Below the pieces are notes generated by a model. It made no database searches. It was given only the letters and a program-made list of their open reading frames with translations, and had not been told where the DNA came from. Positions 52,831-62,600 of a stretch of 64,000 bases of DNA are shown piece by piece. The first letter of the stretch is position 1, and every line of letters begins with the position of its first letter. The stretch is from Ekhidna sp051379705 (GTDB lineage Bacteria; Bacteroidota; Bacteroidia; Cytophagales; Cyclobacteriaceae). The stretch is from contig NZ_CP179868.1 in assembly GCF_051379705.1 (NCBI RefSeq), positions 3,534,001 to 3,598,000 on the forward strand. The letters are read 5' to 3'. Both the position numbers and the translations under genes were made by a program.

Positions 52831-53838
52831 ATGATCATACAACTAGAAAAAGGAACAAATGGTGAATTGACAGCTTTGGTTGAAAAAGAGCTGCATTCGC
52901 TTAAATACAAGACCACTCGTGTCCAAACTCAGTACGGAAACTATCTGATCGGTACAGGTAAAAAGCAGTTTGACATTCGAAAAATAGGTCATCTAGAAGG
53001 GATCAAAGACATTCATGTTGTATCGGATGATTTCAAACTTGTTTCGGCAAAATGGAAAGTCAACCCAACGGTTATAGACCTGGGCGATGATATCAAAATT
53101 GGCGGAGGACATTTTTCACTGATGGCCGGTCCTTGCAGCATCGAAGGCGAAGAGAACATAATAGATACCATTAACTTTCTAAAGGCCAACAACATCAAGA
53201 TCATGCGCGGAGGTGTCTACAAGCCTCGGAGCTCTCCTTATTCTTTCCGGGGATTAGGTATCGACGGATTGAAGCTATGGTACAAGCTGGCAAAAGAGAA
53301 CGGTATCAAAATTATCTCAGAAGTGATGCAGGTTTCTCAGATAGAAGCCATGCACGATTATGTAGATATCTTCCAGGTAGGCGCTAGAAATACGCAGAAT
53401 TATAACCTATTAGATGAGCTGGGCCGGGTAGACAAGCCGGTAATGATCAAAAGAGGGATCTCAGGTACCATTGATGAGCTGCTCTATAGTGCAGAATATG
53501 TATTCTCAGGAGGAAACGAAAGGCTATTGCTGTGTGAACGCGGCATCAGAACCTATGAGAAAGCATCAAGAAACACGTTTGATATCAATGCGATACCAAT
53601 CCTGAAGGAGAAATCACACCTTCCGGTCATAGCTGATCCATCGCACGGCATAGGTATCCGAGACCATGTAGCTCCGATCGCAATGGCCTCCACCATTGCT
53701 GGGGCGGATGGTGTCATTTTTGAAACACATTGCAAACCGGAAGAGGCATTTTCAGATGGACAGCAGACATTGGATTACGCTGAAGCATCTCAGCTAATTG
53801 AAAAACTTAGAACTTTAAACAGCATGGCTGAAAATTAA
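52831..53838 (+). CDS. aroF: DAHP synthase (3-deoxy-7-phosphoheptulonate synthase), type I-beta
   Basis: Condenses phosphoenolpyruvate and erythrose 4-phosphate, the first shikimate step. The 335-residue length with a ferredoxin-like N-terminal regulatory domain (residues ~1-70) fits the Thermotoga-type I-beta class. The catalytic domain shows MAGPCSIEGEEN (metal Cys), RGGVYKPRSSPYSFRGLG, QVGARNTQNY, MIKRGISGTIDE and the metal His in VIADPSHGIGIRD. Only 3 bp after trpA, so it shares the trp transcript. Confidence 0.94.
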   Translation: MIIQLEKGTNGELTALVEKELHSLKYKTTRVQTQYGNYLIGTGKKQFDIRKIGHLEGIKDIHVVSDDFKLVSAKWKVNPTVIDLGDDIKIGGGHFSLMAGPCSIEGEENIIDTINFLKANNIKIMRGGVYKPRSSPYSFRGLGIDGLKLWYKLAKENGIKIISEVMQVSQIEAMHDYVDIFQVGARNTQNYNLLDELGRVDKPVMIKRGISGTIDELLYSAEYVFSGGNERLLLCERGIRTYEKASRNTFDINAIPILKEKSHLPVIADPSHGIGIRDHVAPIAMASTIAGADGVIFETHCKPEEAFSDGQQTLDYAEASQLIEKLRTLNSMAEN

Positions 53839-53839
53839 T

Positions 53840-54565
53840 ATGAGGCAGATTTTTGAAAACTACACAGATGAGGACTTTGAAGTATGGAAGATTCTCTTCG
53901 ATCGTCAGATGAAGCAATTCCCGACACATGCGTGCCATGCGTACCGTGAGGGTTTGAAGATTGCCAATTTTGAAACAGGAATTATTCCTGACTTTAAAGA
54001 AACCAACGCGATTCTGGAAGAGACTACCGGTTGGCAACTGGCGGTGGTACCAGGGATAGTGCCTGATTATACGTTTTTCGAACTCATGGCCAATCGACGT
54101 TTTCCAGCCACGACGTGGCTGAGAAAGATGAAAGAACTCGACTACCTGGAAGAACCGGATATGTTTCATGATGTATTTGCGCACGTTCCGCTTTTGACGA
54201 ACCAGCACTTCGTAGATTTTCTCGAAGCGTTGAGTAAAATTGGATTGCAATATGTGGGCAATGATTACGCGATAGAGCTACTCTCCAGGGTTTACTGGTT
54301 CACGGTCGAGTTTGGCTTAATCCAGGAAAAAGAAGGTTTGAGAATCTACGGGGCAGGTATCTTGTCTTCTGCAGGAGAAACTCAGTTCTCATTGAGCGAT
54401 GAACCGCCAAAGCACACTTTCAGTATTGAACATATGCTAAATACGCCTTATAGGAAAGATAAATTCCAAACAGAATATTTTATCACTGAGTCGTACGAGC
54501 AGCTATATGAGAGCATACCTGAGATTGAGCGTCTGCTAGCTGAAAAGCTGGAAGCAGTAGCATAA
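53840..54565 (+). CDS. phhA: Phenylalanine 4-monooxygenase-type aromatic amino acid hydroxylase
   Basis: A 241-residue pterin-dependent, non-haem iron enzyme predicted to hydroxylate phenylalanine to tyrosine. The iron triad is visible: His110 and His115 in EPDMFHDVFAHVPLL and Glu157 in YWFTVEFGLI. The TGWQLAVVPGIVPDYTFFELM and RRFPATTWLRK stretches match bacterial PheH. No N-terminal ACT regulatory domain, as usual in bacteria. Substrate preference for Phe over Trp is assumed from the bacterial family. Last gene of the trp operon, 1 bp after aroF. Confidence 0.9.
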   Translation: MRQIFENYTDEDFEVWKILFDRQMKQFPTHACHAYREGLKIANFETGIIPDFKETNAILEETTGWQLAVVPGIVPDYTFFELMANRRFPATTWLRKMKELDYLEEPDMFHDVFAHVPLLTNQHFVDFLEALSKIGLQYVGNDYAIELLSRVYWFTVEFGLIQEKEGLRIYGAGILSSAGETQFSLSDEPPKHTFSIEHMLNTPYRKDKFQTEYFITESYEQLYESIPEIERLLAEKLEAVA

Positions 54566-54568
54566 GCT

Positions 54569-55114
54569 TCAAAACTTCATCCGAATACCGGTGTGTACTG
54601 AAACAGGCACAACTAAAACGATGCTATTAATCAGGTCTACTCGAATCTTTATTGGTAAGTCAATATTATCAGAAAGAGGAAAGTACTTATTTCCTGAAAT
54701 CATCGCGCCTATTTCCAATCCATCATTAAAATTGAGGGTAGGACCAAAATCGAAGTTCATGTCCTCTTCTCCAACTCTAAATAATGGAGTGAGACGGAAA
54801 GTAGTAACAGTGTATTCTCTATCAATGGGCGTGCTCCCAAAAGGGACAATGACCCGATACCAATAGAGATGCTGATACATGACTTCCGCTCCAAATTGGA
54901 ATTCGCCTAATGAAGTGAAAAAGTACTGAGCACTAAATCCGATGCTAAACTGGTTCCAGTCTTCAAGTCTGGTTCCTGCGATTTCATCTTTTTCAATGAG
55001 CTTGTCTAAGTCTACTAAAGTGTATCCTGGGCCGATGGTGAAATCAGCGGTTTGCTGGGAATAACCTGAAAATGCAATTAGTAGGCTCAGTGTGAGAATT
55101 GGTAAAATTTTCAT
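54569..55114 (-). CDS. Predicted outer-membrane beta-barrel protein
   Basis: A 181-residue exported protein with signal peptide MKILPILTLSLLIAFSGYSQ. The mature sequence alternates polar and aromatic/aliphatic residues in strands (FSIGFSAQYFFTSLG, FQFGAEVMYQHLYWYRVIVP, VPVSVHTGIRMKF) and ends in Phe, as outer-membrane barrels do. No family assigned. Convergent with phhA (3 bp between stops). Confidence 0.75.
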   Translation of the reverse strand: MKILPILTLSLLIAFSGYSQQTADFTIGPGYTLVDLDKLIEKDEIAGTRLEDWNQFSIGFSAQYFFTSLGEFQFGAEVMYQHLYWYRVIVPFGSTPIDREYTVTTFRLTPLFRVGEEDMNFDFGPTLNFNDGLEIGAMISGNKYFPLSDNIDLPIKIRVDLINSIVLVVPVSVHTGIRMKF

Positions 55115-55176
55115 AGCCTGAAATGTTGGGTGAGAATATTAAGTTACCAATATTTCAATCCATTAGCAAAAATAGG

Positions 55177-55219
55177 TGTGGATAAATCTGTGGAAAAGTG
55201 CGGTAAAACTTGTTGAAAA
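55177..55219 (+). other. Cluster of DnaA-box-like sequences
   Basis: TGTGGATAA at 55177-55185 is a perfect DnaA box (reverse of TTATCCACA), followed exactly 12 bp later by TGTGGAAAA (55189-55197) and by TGTTGAAAA (55211-55219). All have the same orientation. The region has no coding capacity. Three boxes could mark a replication origin, a DnaA-regulated promoter or a DnaA-titrating site; an origin is not proven. Confidence 0.5.
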
Positions 55220-55239
55220 CTAGGTAGTTACATTTTTTG

Positions 55240-55505
55240 GAGATGTAAAATTATGGTCTACATTAGTATCATCAAACAAGGGATAGGAAACTGAAATGAA
55301 AGTTTCCAGTTCGACAAAGGGAAGTTGATTTTAAGTTTGGCTTGGATCAACGAAGTTTGAAAAACTGATGATGAAAAGCGACCGCAGAGGCAACTCTCGG
55401 AGGCGCATCTGAAAAGAGTCCGAACAGTAGTTTGAAATATTGCAGTTGCTTCGGCAGTTGCAGTATTAAAAGGGTGAAAATCAATCATGATTTTTCACCC
55501 TTTTT
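55240..55505 (+). ncRNA. Candidate structured RNA of unknown family
   Basis: About 265 nt with many compensating pairings and no good reading frame. Helices: TATCATCA (55267-55274) with TGATGATG (55366-55373), closing a multi-branch part; GGAAACT/AGTTTCC (55286-55292, 55301-55307); GTTGAT/ATCAAC (55324-55329, 55346-55351); an AGAG-GCAA-CTCT hairpin extended by CCG/CGG and GCG/CGC (55378-55406); a continuous 13-bp stem with a C(UUCG)G loop (55437-55466); and a terminator hairpin (AAAAGGGTGAAAA, 55468-55480) with T run to 55505. It does not match SRP, tmRNA, RNase P or 6S patterns known to me. The 5' end is approximate; TACATTTT at 55229 may be its -7 element. Confidence 0.6.
55468..55505 (+). 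terminator. Terminator of the candidate RNA
   Basis: AAAAGGGTGAAAA pairs with TTTTCACCCTTTT (13 pairs, small loop) and ends in a T run. It lies 82 bp before the flavoprotein gene and follows no protein gene on this strand, which supports transcription of a separate RNA. Confidence 0.85.
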
Positions 55506-55586
55506 GCTTTATACGACCTTCAAAATTTCTATTAGCTGGTTAAATCCCTCAAATTCTTATCTTTAGGGAAACAATCGCCTAGCCAA

Positions 55587-57071
55587 ATGAAGAAATTTGA
55601 CGTCTGTGTCATAGGTGGCGGCCCTGCAGGATACGCAGCAGCCATGAGAGCCATCGATTTCGGGAAAAGTGTAGCACTCATAGAAAAAGATAAACTCGGT
55701 GGAGCCGGAATCCATCAAGGAGCTCTTTGGAGTAAAACCTGGTGGGAGATCTCGAGGGAAGCGCGTATGATTAACCTGCATGGAAATGCGCTTAATCTTG
55801 GAAGCACCGAGTTCAGTTTTGAGAAGGTGAAAGGTGAAGTTTCTGCAGCTGTTAATGAACGCGTGAACCTGCTTTCTCATCACATGGAAAACATCAATCT
55901 TGGGTACAAGGAAGAGTTATTTGAATACATCCATGGCATAGGCCGGGTAAAAGATAAAAACACGATTGAGGTTTCGGGGAATGGTCAGAATCAGACGCTC
56001 AAGGCGGATTATATCGTGCTGGCTACCGGGAGTGTGCCTCGCAAGCTTCCTCATCTTCCAATAGATGAAGAAAATGTCTTTACTTCTGATGGACTTAGCA
56101 ATCTGACCAAATTCCCTAAATCCATCGTGATTGTAGGAGCAGGAGTGATTGGGTGTGAGTTTGCAACCATCTTCTCGAATTTTGGTCATACCAAAGTTCA
56201 CCTGATTGATAAAGGAGATCGGATCCTTCCATTTGAAGATACAGATGTCGTGAAGGTCATAGAGAAGAACCTGGAGGCAAAAGGCGTGCTTATTCACAGA
56301 AACTCGAAACTCATAGAGATGAAGGTAGATGAGGATGAGGTCGTATATATCCTGGAATATAACGATGGGACCAAAGAAAGCTTCAGAGTTGAAAAAGGAC
56401 TTATTTCTATTGGAAGAGTACCACAATACGACCAACTGCTGGATGAAGGTCTCGGTGTAGAAGTCGATAACCGGGGCATCAAGGACGATCTTACGCAAAC
56501 CTCCGTATCCAATATTTATGCAGTAGGAGACATCACCGCAGATATTTCTTTGGTGAATGTAGGTGAGCTGGAAGGTCGCTATGCCATCGAGCGGATTTTT
56601 GGTAAGCCGGAACAACCGCTGATCTATAAGAACATATCAACGATCATGTTTCTGGATCCCGAAATAGCCGGAGTAGGCATGAATGAGATTCAGGCACAGC
56701 AAGCCGGATTACAATACAAAACAGTCAGTCTCAACTACGGAACAATTCCTCGTGCCATCGCCATGCGGAATACAGAAGGATTTATCAAAGTGCTTGTAAC
56801 CAACGATGATGACATGAATATCTTAGGCATGCGTGTGGTTGGTGAGCATGCTTCCAGCGCCATACAGGCCGTAGCGTTGTTAATATCTCAGGATAAAAGC
56901 ATCAAAGAGTTGGCTGAGTTAATCCACCCGCATCCTTCCATCATCGAAGGCATTCAGGAATGTGGACGAATACTTATGGGTAAGCCACTATTCAAGCCAC
57001 GCGTATTGAGAGATGCCATCAGGTGTCAGGTGTGGGATGGCAAGAGCTATAAAGATTTGGTGAGTGGGTAG
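55587..57071 (+). CDS. Lipoamide dehydrogenase-like flavoprotein without redox cysteines
   Basis: A 494-residue pyridine nucleotide-disulfide reductase-fold protein. FAD site is CVIGGGPAGYAAAMRA at residues 7-22, NAD(P) site IVIVGAGVIGCEFATIFS near 188-205, and the second FAD site IYAVGDITAD near 310-320. The position of the usual CxxxxC is LGGAGIHQGALWSKTWWE, with no Cys. The C-terminal dimerisation domain keeps the His/Glu pair in HPHPSIIEG. It therefore cannot be a classical lipoamide dehydrogenase and may be an NAD(P)H oxidoreductase or transhydrogenase-like enzyme. Confidence 0.85.
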   Translation: MKKFDVCVIGGGPAGYAAAMRAIDFGKSVALIEKDKLGGAGIHQGALWSKTWWEISREARMINLHGNALNLGSTEFSFEKVKGEVSAAVNERVNLLSHHMENINLGYKEELFEYIHGIGRVKDKNTIEVSGNGQNQTLKADYIVLATGSVPRKLPHLPIDEENVFTSDGLSNLTKFPKSIVIVGAGVIGCEFATIFSNFGHTKVHLIDKGDRILPFEDTDVVKVIEKNLEAKGVLIHRNSKLIEMKVDEDEVVYILEYNDGTKESFRVEKGLISIGRVPQYDQLLDEGLGVEVDNRGIKDDLTQTSVSNIYAVGDITADISLVNVGELEGRYAIERIFGKPEQPLIYKNISTIMFLDPEIAGVGMNEIQAQQAGLQYKTVSLNYGTIPRAIAMRNTEGFIKVLVTNDDDMNILGMRVVGEHASSAIQAVALLISQDKSIKELAELIHPHPSIIEGIQECGRILMGKPLFKPRVLRDAIRCQVWDGKSYKDLVSG

Positions 57072-57109
57072 CAGTTTAGAAACTTGGAGCCAGTATTATT
57101 GGTAGCGTC

Positions 57110-58219
57110 TTAGTCCAGGTAAAATTCTGAAATATTCTCAGTGATTTCGAAAGTTGGTAATCCCGATAAGTTGGTAAAGAGAATAATAGATAAGTTGTCT
57201 TCTGGGTAAATGGTTACCGAAGCTCTTCCACCTCCAAATGCTGATATCCCATAATGCTTTTCACGTTTTATTACAGGCCAGCCGAATGCATAAGCATTTA
57301 AAAGTCCTCCGAAACCTCCATATTCACCGCTATTTAATTTTACAGGGTTCCACATTTTATTGATACTCTGTCTGCTCAAAAATTCCCCGATTTGCAGCGA
57401 TATGATCCATTGCGCAACTTCTTCTGCCGTACTAAATGCACCGGCATCAGCTTTAATCGGAAACTCTTCGTAAACTTCAAGAAGTCGGTCCCCTAAGACG
57501 TAATCATTGAGTGTTTTGTCAAAATAGTAAAAGCTATATGTTGGGCTTCTGTTATCTACTACTTCTGATGAGTTTCCATAAAATGTCATGTCCATTCCAG
57601 CAACTTTGAATTGTGTTTGCTTAATAAATTTTTCGAAATCCATACCGCTTATTTTTTCTATAATTTTCTCCAGCAACAAGTAATTGGTAGCGTTGTAGCT
57701 GAACTCATCTCCTGGATTAAATTGAAAAGACATTTTTTTGACTTCCTCCCATGCCAGGTCTATTCCTTTGCCTCCAATCAAGTCTCCTGTATTTGGATCT
57801 TCAATATCCGGAAGACCAGACGTATGACTTAATAATTGCTCTATGGTAACCTTTTGCCAACTTGTTGGTAGGTCATTAAGGTGAATTGAAATTTGATCTC
57901 TAATCTGAAGTTTCCCCTTTTCTGCCAGTTGCATAATGGCAGTCGATGTGAAAATTTTGGCAATTGAATTTATTGAGAATATCGTATTCTTTTCGGTTTG
58001 TACTGAAAAAGGAACATTTGATAGCCCTAACGATTCGCACAGGATTAGTTCATTATTTTGAACAACAGCTACCTGTAATCCAGGAATACCATTTTCCTTC
58101 ATTTCACTTTTAAGAAAATTTAAAACCTTTTGATTCTTACTTTGAGAAATAGCATTAAAGCTGATTAGAAATACTAATGGTGATAAGAAGAAGATGATAA
58201 ACTTTTTGATGAATTCCAT
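57110..58219 (-). CDS. Serine hydrolase, class C beta-lactamase fold
   Basis: A 369-residue exported protein with an N-terminal hydrophobic segment (residues 8-24). The catalytic SxxK is SIAKIFTSTAIMQ near residue 83, preceded by TIFSINSI. The second motif, normally YxN in this family, appears as FSYNATNYLLLEKI: the Tyr is kept but the usual Asn position is Ala. GGGRASVTIYPED near the C-terminus corresponds to the third (KTG/HxG-like) motif. Probably an esterase or peptidase of the beta-lactamase-related class; resistance function is not indicated. Confidence 0.85.
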   Translation of the reverse strand: MEFIKKFIIFFLSPLVFLISFNAISQSKNQKVLNFLKSEMKENGIPGLQVAVVQNNELILCESLGLSNVPFSVQTEKNTIFSINSIAKIFTSTAIMQLAEKGKLQIRDQISIHLNDLPTSWQKVTIEQLLSHTSGLPDIEDPNTGDLIGGKGIDLAWEEVKKMSFQFNPGDEFSYNATNYLLLEKIIEKISGMDFEKFIKQTQFKVAGMDMTFYGNSSEVVDNRSPTYSFYYFDKTLNDYVLGDRLLEVYEEFPIKADAGAFSTAEEVAQWIISLQIGEFLSRQSINKMWNPVKLNSGEYGGFGGLLNAYAFGWPVIKREKHYGISAFGGGRASVTIYPEDNLSIILFTNLSGLPTFEITENISEFYLD

Positions 58220-58520
58220 TTTGCTTGGTTTAAAGACAACAAAGTCTGATCATCGTTTCTTTATTGTTTTGCAACAATCAGTTAAAAGCTGTTCAATTTC
58301 TAAGATCAATATTAGAGTTTAATTTATTTACCTCTTTTCGTTACGGTGATTTATAAACTATAATTCTGATTATGTTGATTATATCTTGATTATCAGAAGA
58401 TTATTAAGTGTTAGGTAGCTTAATATCCTGATTTAGAAGGATAATTTTTGGATAAATATTCGTCTTAACGATTATACACTAATAATTTCTTTTTGATTTC
58501 CATGGCTTAATTTCACAGCA
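58220..58520. other. AT-rich divergent intergenic region
   Basis: About 300 bp between two divergent genes. It is rich in A and T and must hold both promoters, but I see no full TAnnTTTG with a correctly spaced TTG, no long inverted repeat, and no plausible small gene. Confidence 0.6.
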
Positions 58521-59570
58521 ATGAAGATCCTTCTCATCATTCTCAGTGCCGTCTTTATTATTTCAGCGTTGGCTCCATTATCTAAAAGGGAGGAATGGTG
58601 GATACGAGGATTTGACTTTCCGTATGTTCAGTTTACCGTCTTGGGGCTTTTATGTTTGATCGGCTGGAGTCTACTTTATCAGCCAACAGGTCGGATGGAA
58701 GGATTCATCTGTGGAATGACCATCGCACTATTCATATATCGCCTGACTGTGATTTATCCATATACTAAACTGAAGCGACCAACTATTCCGTGGAGCGAAA
58801 ATGGAACTACAAGGATCCGATTCATATCAGCCAATGTCTTGATGTCCAATCATGATTACCATGGATGCCTTGAAATGATTGATAAGCACAACCCGGATGT
58901 TTTATTTCTTGTTGAGGTCGATTCTAATTGGAAGGATGGAATTGATGAAGAGTTAAGCAAGGTGTTTCCATACAAAGTTTTGAAGCCCATTGATAACACT
59001 TATGGAATGATGCTATACTCGAAACTTAAATTGGTGGATAGCTCCATTCAGTTTTTGATCGAAGAAGATGTCCCGTCCATACATACCAAAATAGAACTTA
59101 CAGACGGTGAGATTATACAGTTTTACGGCCTGCATCCCAAACCACCCGCGCCAGGTGAAAATGAAGACTCAACTCCTCGAGACGCTGAGCTGGTAATGAT
59201 AGGAAGGTCCGTACAAAAAAATGAATTACCCGTGATTGTGGCTGGAGATATGAATGATGTGGCATGGTCACATACTACCCGGTTGTTTATGCGCCTCAGT
59301 GGTTTGTTGGATCCGCGTATGGGGAGAGGGTTCTTCAACACTTTTCATGCTGGAAGACCATTGATGAGGTGGCCATTGGATCACTTCTTTTTTAGCCATC
59401 ACTTTCGAATAGCCAAGCTGGATCGACTTTCCAATTTTCATTCCGACCATTATCCGATTTTGGTTGATGTGACATTAAATCCATCCGTACACGCCGTAGC
59501 TTCCAAAGAGCATGCTACTCACGATGATCTGGATGAAGCGGAGGAGAAGTTAAACAAGGTAGACATCTAG
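58521..59570 (+). CDS. Endonuclease/exonuclease/phosphatase (EEP) family protein
   Basis: A 349-residue protein with two or three N-terminal membrane segments (residues ~2-20, ~36-52 and ~62-80) and an EEP domain from about residue 94. Motifs are ISANVLMSN, PDVLFLVEVD (catalytic Glu), YGLHPKPP, VIVAGDMNDVAWS (Asp/Asn) and the final NFHSDHYPILVDV (catalytic Asp-His). Membrane-anchored EEP proteins of this layout are phosphodiesterase/phosphatase candidates; substrate unknown. Confidence 0.9.
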   Translation: MKILLIILSAVFIISALAPLSKREEWWIRGFDFPYVQFTVLGLLCLIGWSLLYQPTGRMEGFICGMTIALFIYRLTVIYPYTKLKRPTIPWSENGTTRIRFISANVLMSNHDYHGCLEMIDKHNPDVLFLVEVDSNWKDGIDEELSKVFPYKVLKPIDNTYGMMLYSKLKLVDSSIQFLIEEDVPSIHTKIELTDGEIIQFYGLHPKPPAPGENEDSTPRDAELVMIGRSVQKNELPVIVAGDMNDVAWSHTTRLFMRLSGLLDPRMGRGFFNTFHAGRPLMRWPLDHFFFSHHFRIAKLDRLSNFHSDHYPILVDVTLNPSVHAVASKEHATHDDLDEAEEKLNKVDI

Positions 59571-59675
59571 AAATATACAATAGACATTTGGTCTACATCG
59601 CAATTTCTTAACACCAGAAATTTAGACTTCTGGTTGATTTTCAGTATTTTGACTGTATATAAACTCACCACAGTT

Positions 59676-62600
59676 ATGGTTTCACTTATTCTCACCAGCT
59701 TAAGTGATGCAATTCCGTCTTTATTTACCGCTAGACTTTCGGTATTTCGTGTCGGATTTACATTACTTATTTTCTCTCTTTTTTCATCTCCTATAATGTC
59801 CCAGGTGCTTATTAATGAGGTCATCACAGACCCTCAGCTTGATTGGAGTACCAATGGTTTCGACGGTACCGATGGAGGAGGCACGATTAATTCCGACGAT
59901 GATTGGATTGAGCTCTACATTAACGCCAATGGCCTGGATCTTACCGGATGGACCATCGAACTAAATGACGGGACAGACGAATCAGGGACGATTGCTGCCG
60001 GAGGAGCATTTACAATAATGAATTACATCTCCGAAACCGGAGGTACATTCACGAATACTGACGCAGGTGACTACATTGTTCTGGGCGAAATGACAACTGG
60101 CGCAATCAATCAAAGTGTGACGGTCGTATTGCGTGACAATACCGCTACGCTCATTGATCAAGTCATTATTGCCTCAGCATCCGGTACCATGTTCACCGGG
60201 AGTTCCAACGATGCGACCGATGAATCTGTTTGTCGTATTCCAAATGGGCAGGATACAGATGTAGAGGTAGATGATTTTGTAAAAACACGAGCCACCTTAG
60301 GAATAACCAATTCTCCCACCGGAACTGTTTTGATTAATGAGGTGGTAACGAATCCACGCACCGATTGGAGTACCAATGGATTTGATGGAACAGATGGAGG
60401 TGGCACAATTTCAGCAGTAGATGAATGGATCGAATTGTATATCGGAACTGATAGTCTAAACCTCACCAAGTGGACCTTTAACATAAGCGACAGTGATGGA
60501 GCTTTTACCGGCGATCTGTCATCCACTGGAGCTTTTGATGTTGTGAACTACGTCGGTAGCGGGGACTTTACACAAACCGCGATAGGAGACTATTTGATAT
60601 TGGGCAATCCGGACGGTAGTAATGATTTGAATACCGACGTTTATATTCAACTATTTGATGCAGATGGGACTATGGTAGACGATGTGGAGATAGGTGACAA
60701 TGAGGAAGGAGATGCTGTCGATGATGGTGCACCTAATAGCTTTGGAAGTTCAGTTGCAGACGAGTCGGTTGCAAGAATTAGCAATGCTTCGGATACAGAC
60801 GTTGATGCAACAGACTTTCAGGGAGTGGTTTCCACTCTTGGAACAGAAAATGGATTGATGAACGTTTTTGTAGATGCGACTGCATCGGATGATACAGGTC
60901 TTGGCACAGTTGGCGATCCGAAGCAGCTTATCCAATCGGGAATAGATCTTGCACTTACCACAGGTACAGTCACGGTGGCCGGTGGTTCATATTCAGAAAA
61001 CCTTACCATCTCAAAATCACTTACACTCAATGGAGCCAACCAGGGGACGACTGGAAATGGTGCAAGGGCCTTGGAATCACAAGTTGATCCGGGAGCAACT
61101 TCTACAGCTATCACAATCAGTGCTGATGACGTAACGATTGATGGAATTCAGGTTGGTACTGATGCATCTAGTTCCAACGCCACTAATGGTATTTCGGCAA
61201 CAGTAAGTGGAGCGATCTCAATTACCAATAATATTGTTTTTGCGAATAGCACAGGAATTTCGGTTGTGGGCTCATCTACCGGCTCGGTCTTAATTACAGA
61301 CAATCTTGTTTCGATGCTAGCAGTGGAGGATGCCACCAATGCTACAAATGGTAGTATAGGAATGATACTTTCAACAATTTCAGGAGATGCTGACGCAGAT
61401 ATTACAAATAATGATATTGCTAATGCTGGAATTGGAATATCCACTTATGCATTGACTTCAAGTACGGAAGCAATAATTGATGGGGGAACTTATACTGGAT
61501 GTACGGCAGGAATAATCCCAATAAATACAGATGGGGGAGGTGGTTTTAGTCCATCCACCTTAACGATTCAAAACCTTACCATGTCAGGTTTTATCACCGA
61601 CGGAGATGTTTTAAATCCGGATACCGAAGTGGGTGTATATGTGGTAGCGGCCGGTGGAACAGCATCTGATGACATTATCATCACCATGGATAATCTGGAT
61701 ATTTCTGGAGTGGGCAATGGTGCTTCCAATAATTCCGGAATTATCATTGGGGATTTTCCCACCGCCAGTAATGGAGCGGGAATAGACGCAACGATTACAA
61801 ATAGTAACATTCACGACAATTCAAATCGGGGTATATATACACGGGGAGAGGATGCAGTCACAAATATCTCTCAGACTTTGATTAACGGAAATGGTTTCGA
61901 TCCGCATGCTTTGTCAGGAAATCCAGGTTTTAGCGTAATAGCCAGAGAAGGATCAGCAACAACTGTTTCTAATTGTTTTATTACCAATCCTGCGACTTTG
62001 AGCTCAGCAGAAGACATACCTTCCAACTACTACGTATCGGGTCTTCATATTTCTACTGCAGGTACTTTGACTGTCAGCGATTGTAGTCTTGATGATAATG
62101 GTAATGGCTTCATTGCTGAAACTGCTGGTATAAATCTTTCTGGCAATTATTTTAACACCACGGTAGAAGCCACAATCGACGCTGCTGTCGGTTCTAATGA
62201 TTTCACGCCTTGGCTCGCATTAGGAACTGATACGGATCTTGGAACAGACGGATTTCAGGGTGACTTCAGCAGCCTGATGGTTGGAGTTTCAGGCGCTCAA
62301 ACCGGAGCTACAGGTCGAATAGAAGAGGCAGTAGGATTGGTCGATGCGAGCGGTACAATTCATGTAAATGCAGGAACTTATCCGGAGAATTTAACCCTTG
62401 CAAAATCGCTAACACTAAATGGTGCGAATCAGGGAATTGCAAGTTCAGGTACTCGCAGTGCAGAATCTATTATAGAGCCAGCCAGCGCAAATATTGGAAT
62501 TACGGTAGGTGCTGTGGACATCACTATTGATGGATTTCAGTTTGGTACCGACAATGCTACTTCCAATCATACGGTAGCTATTTCTAACACAGGCTTTACA

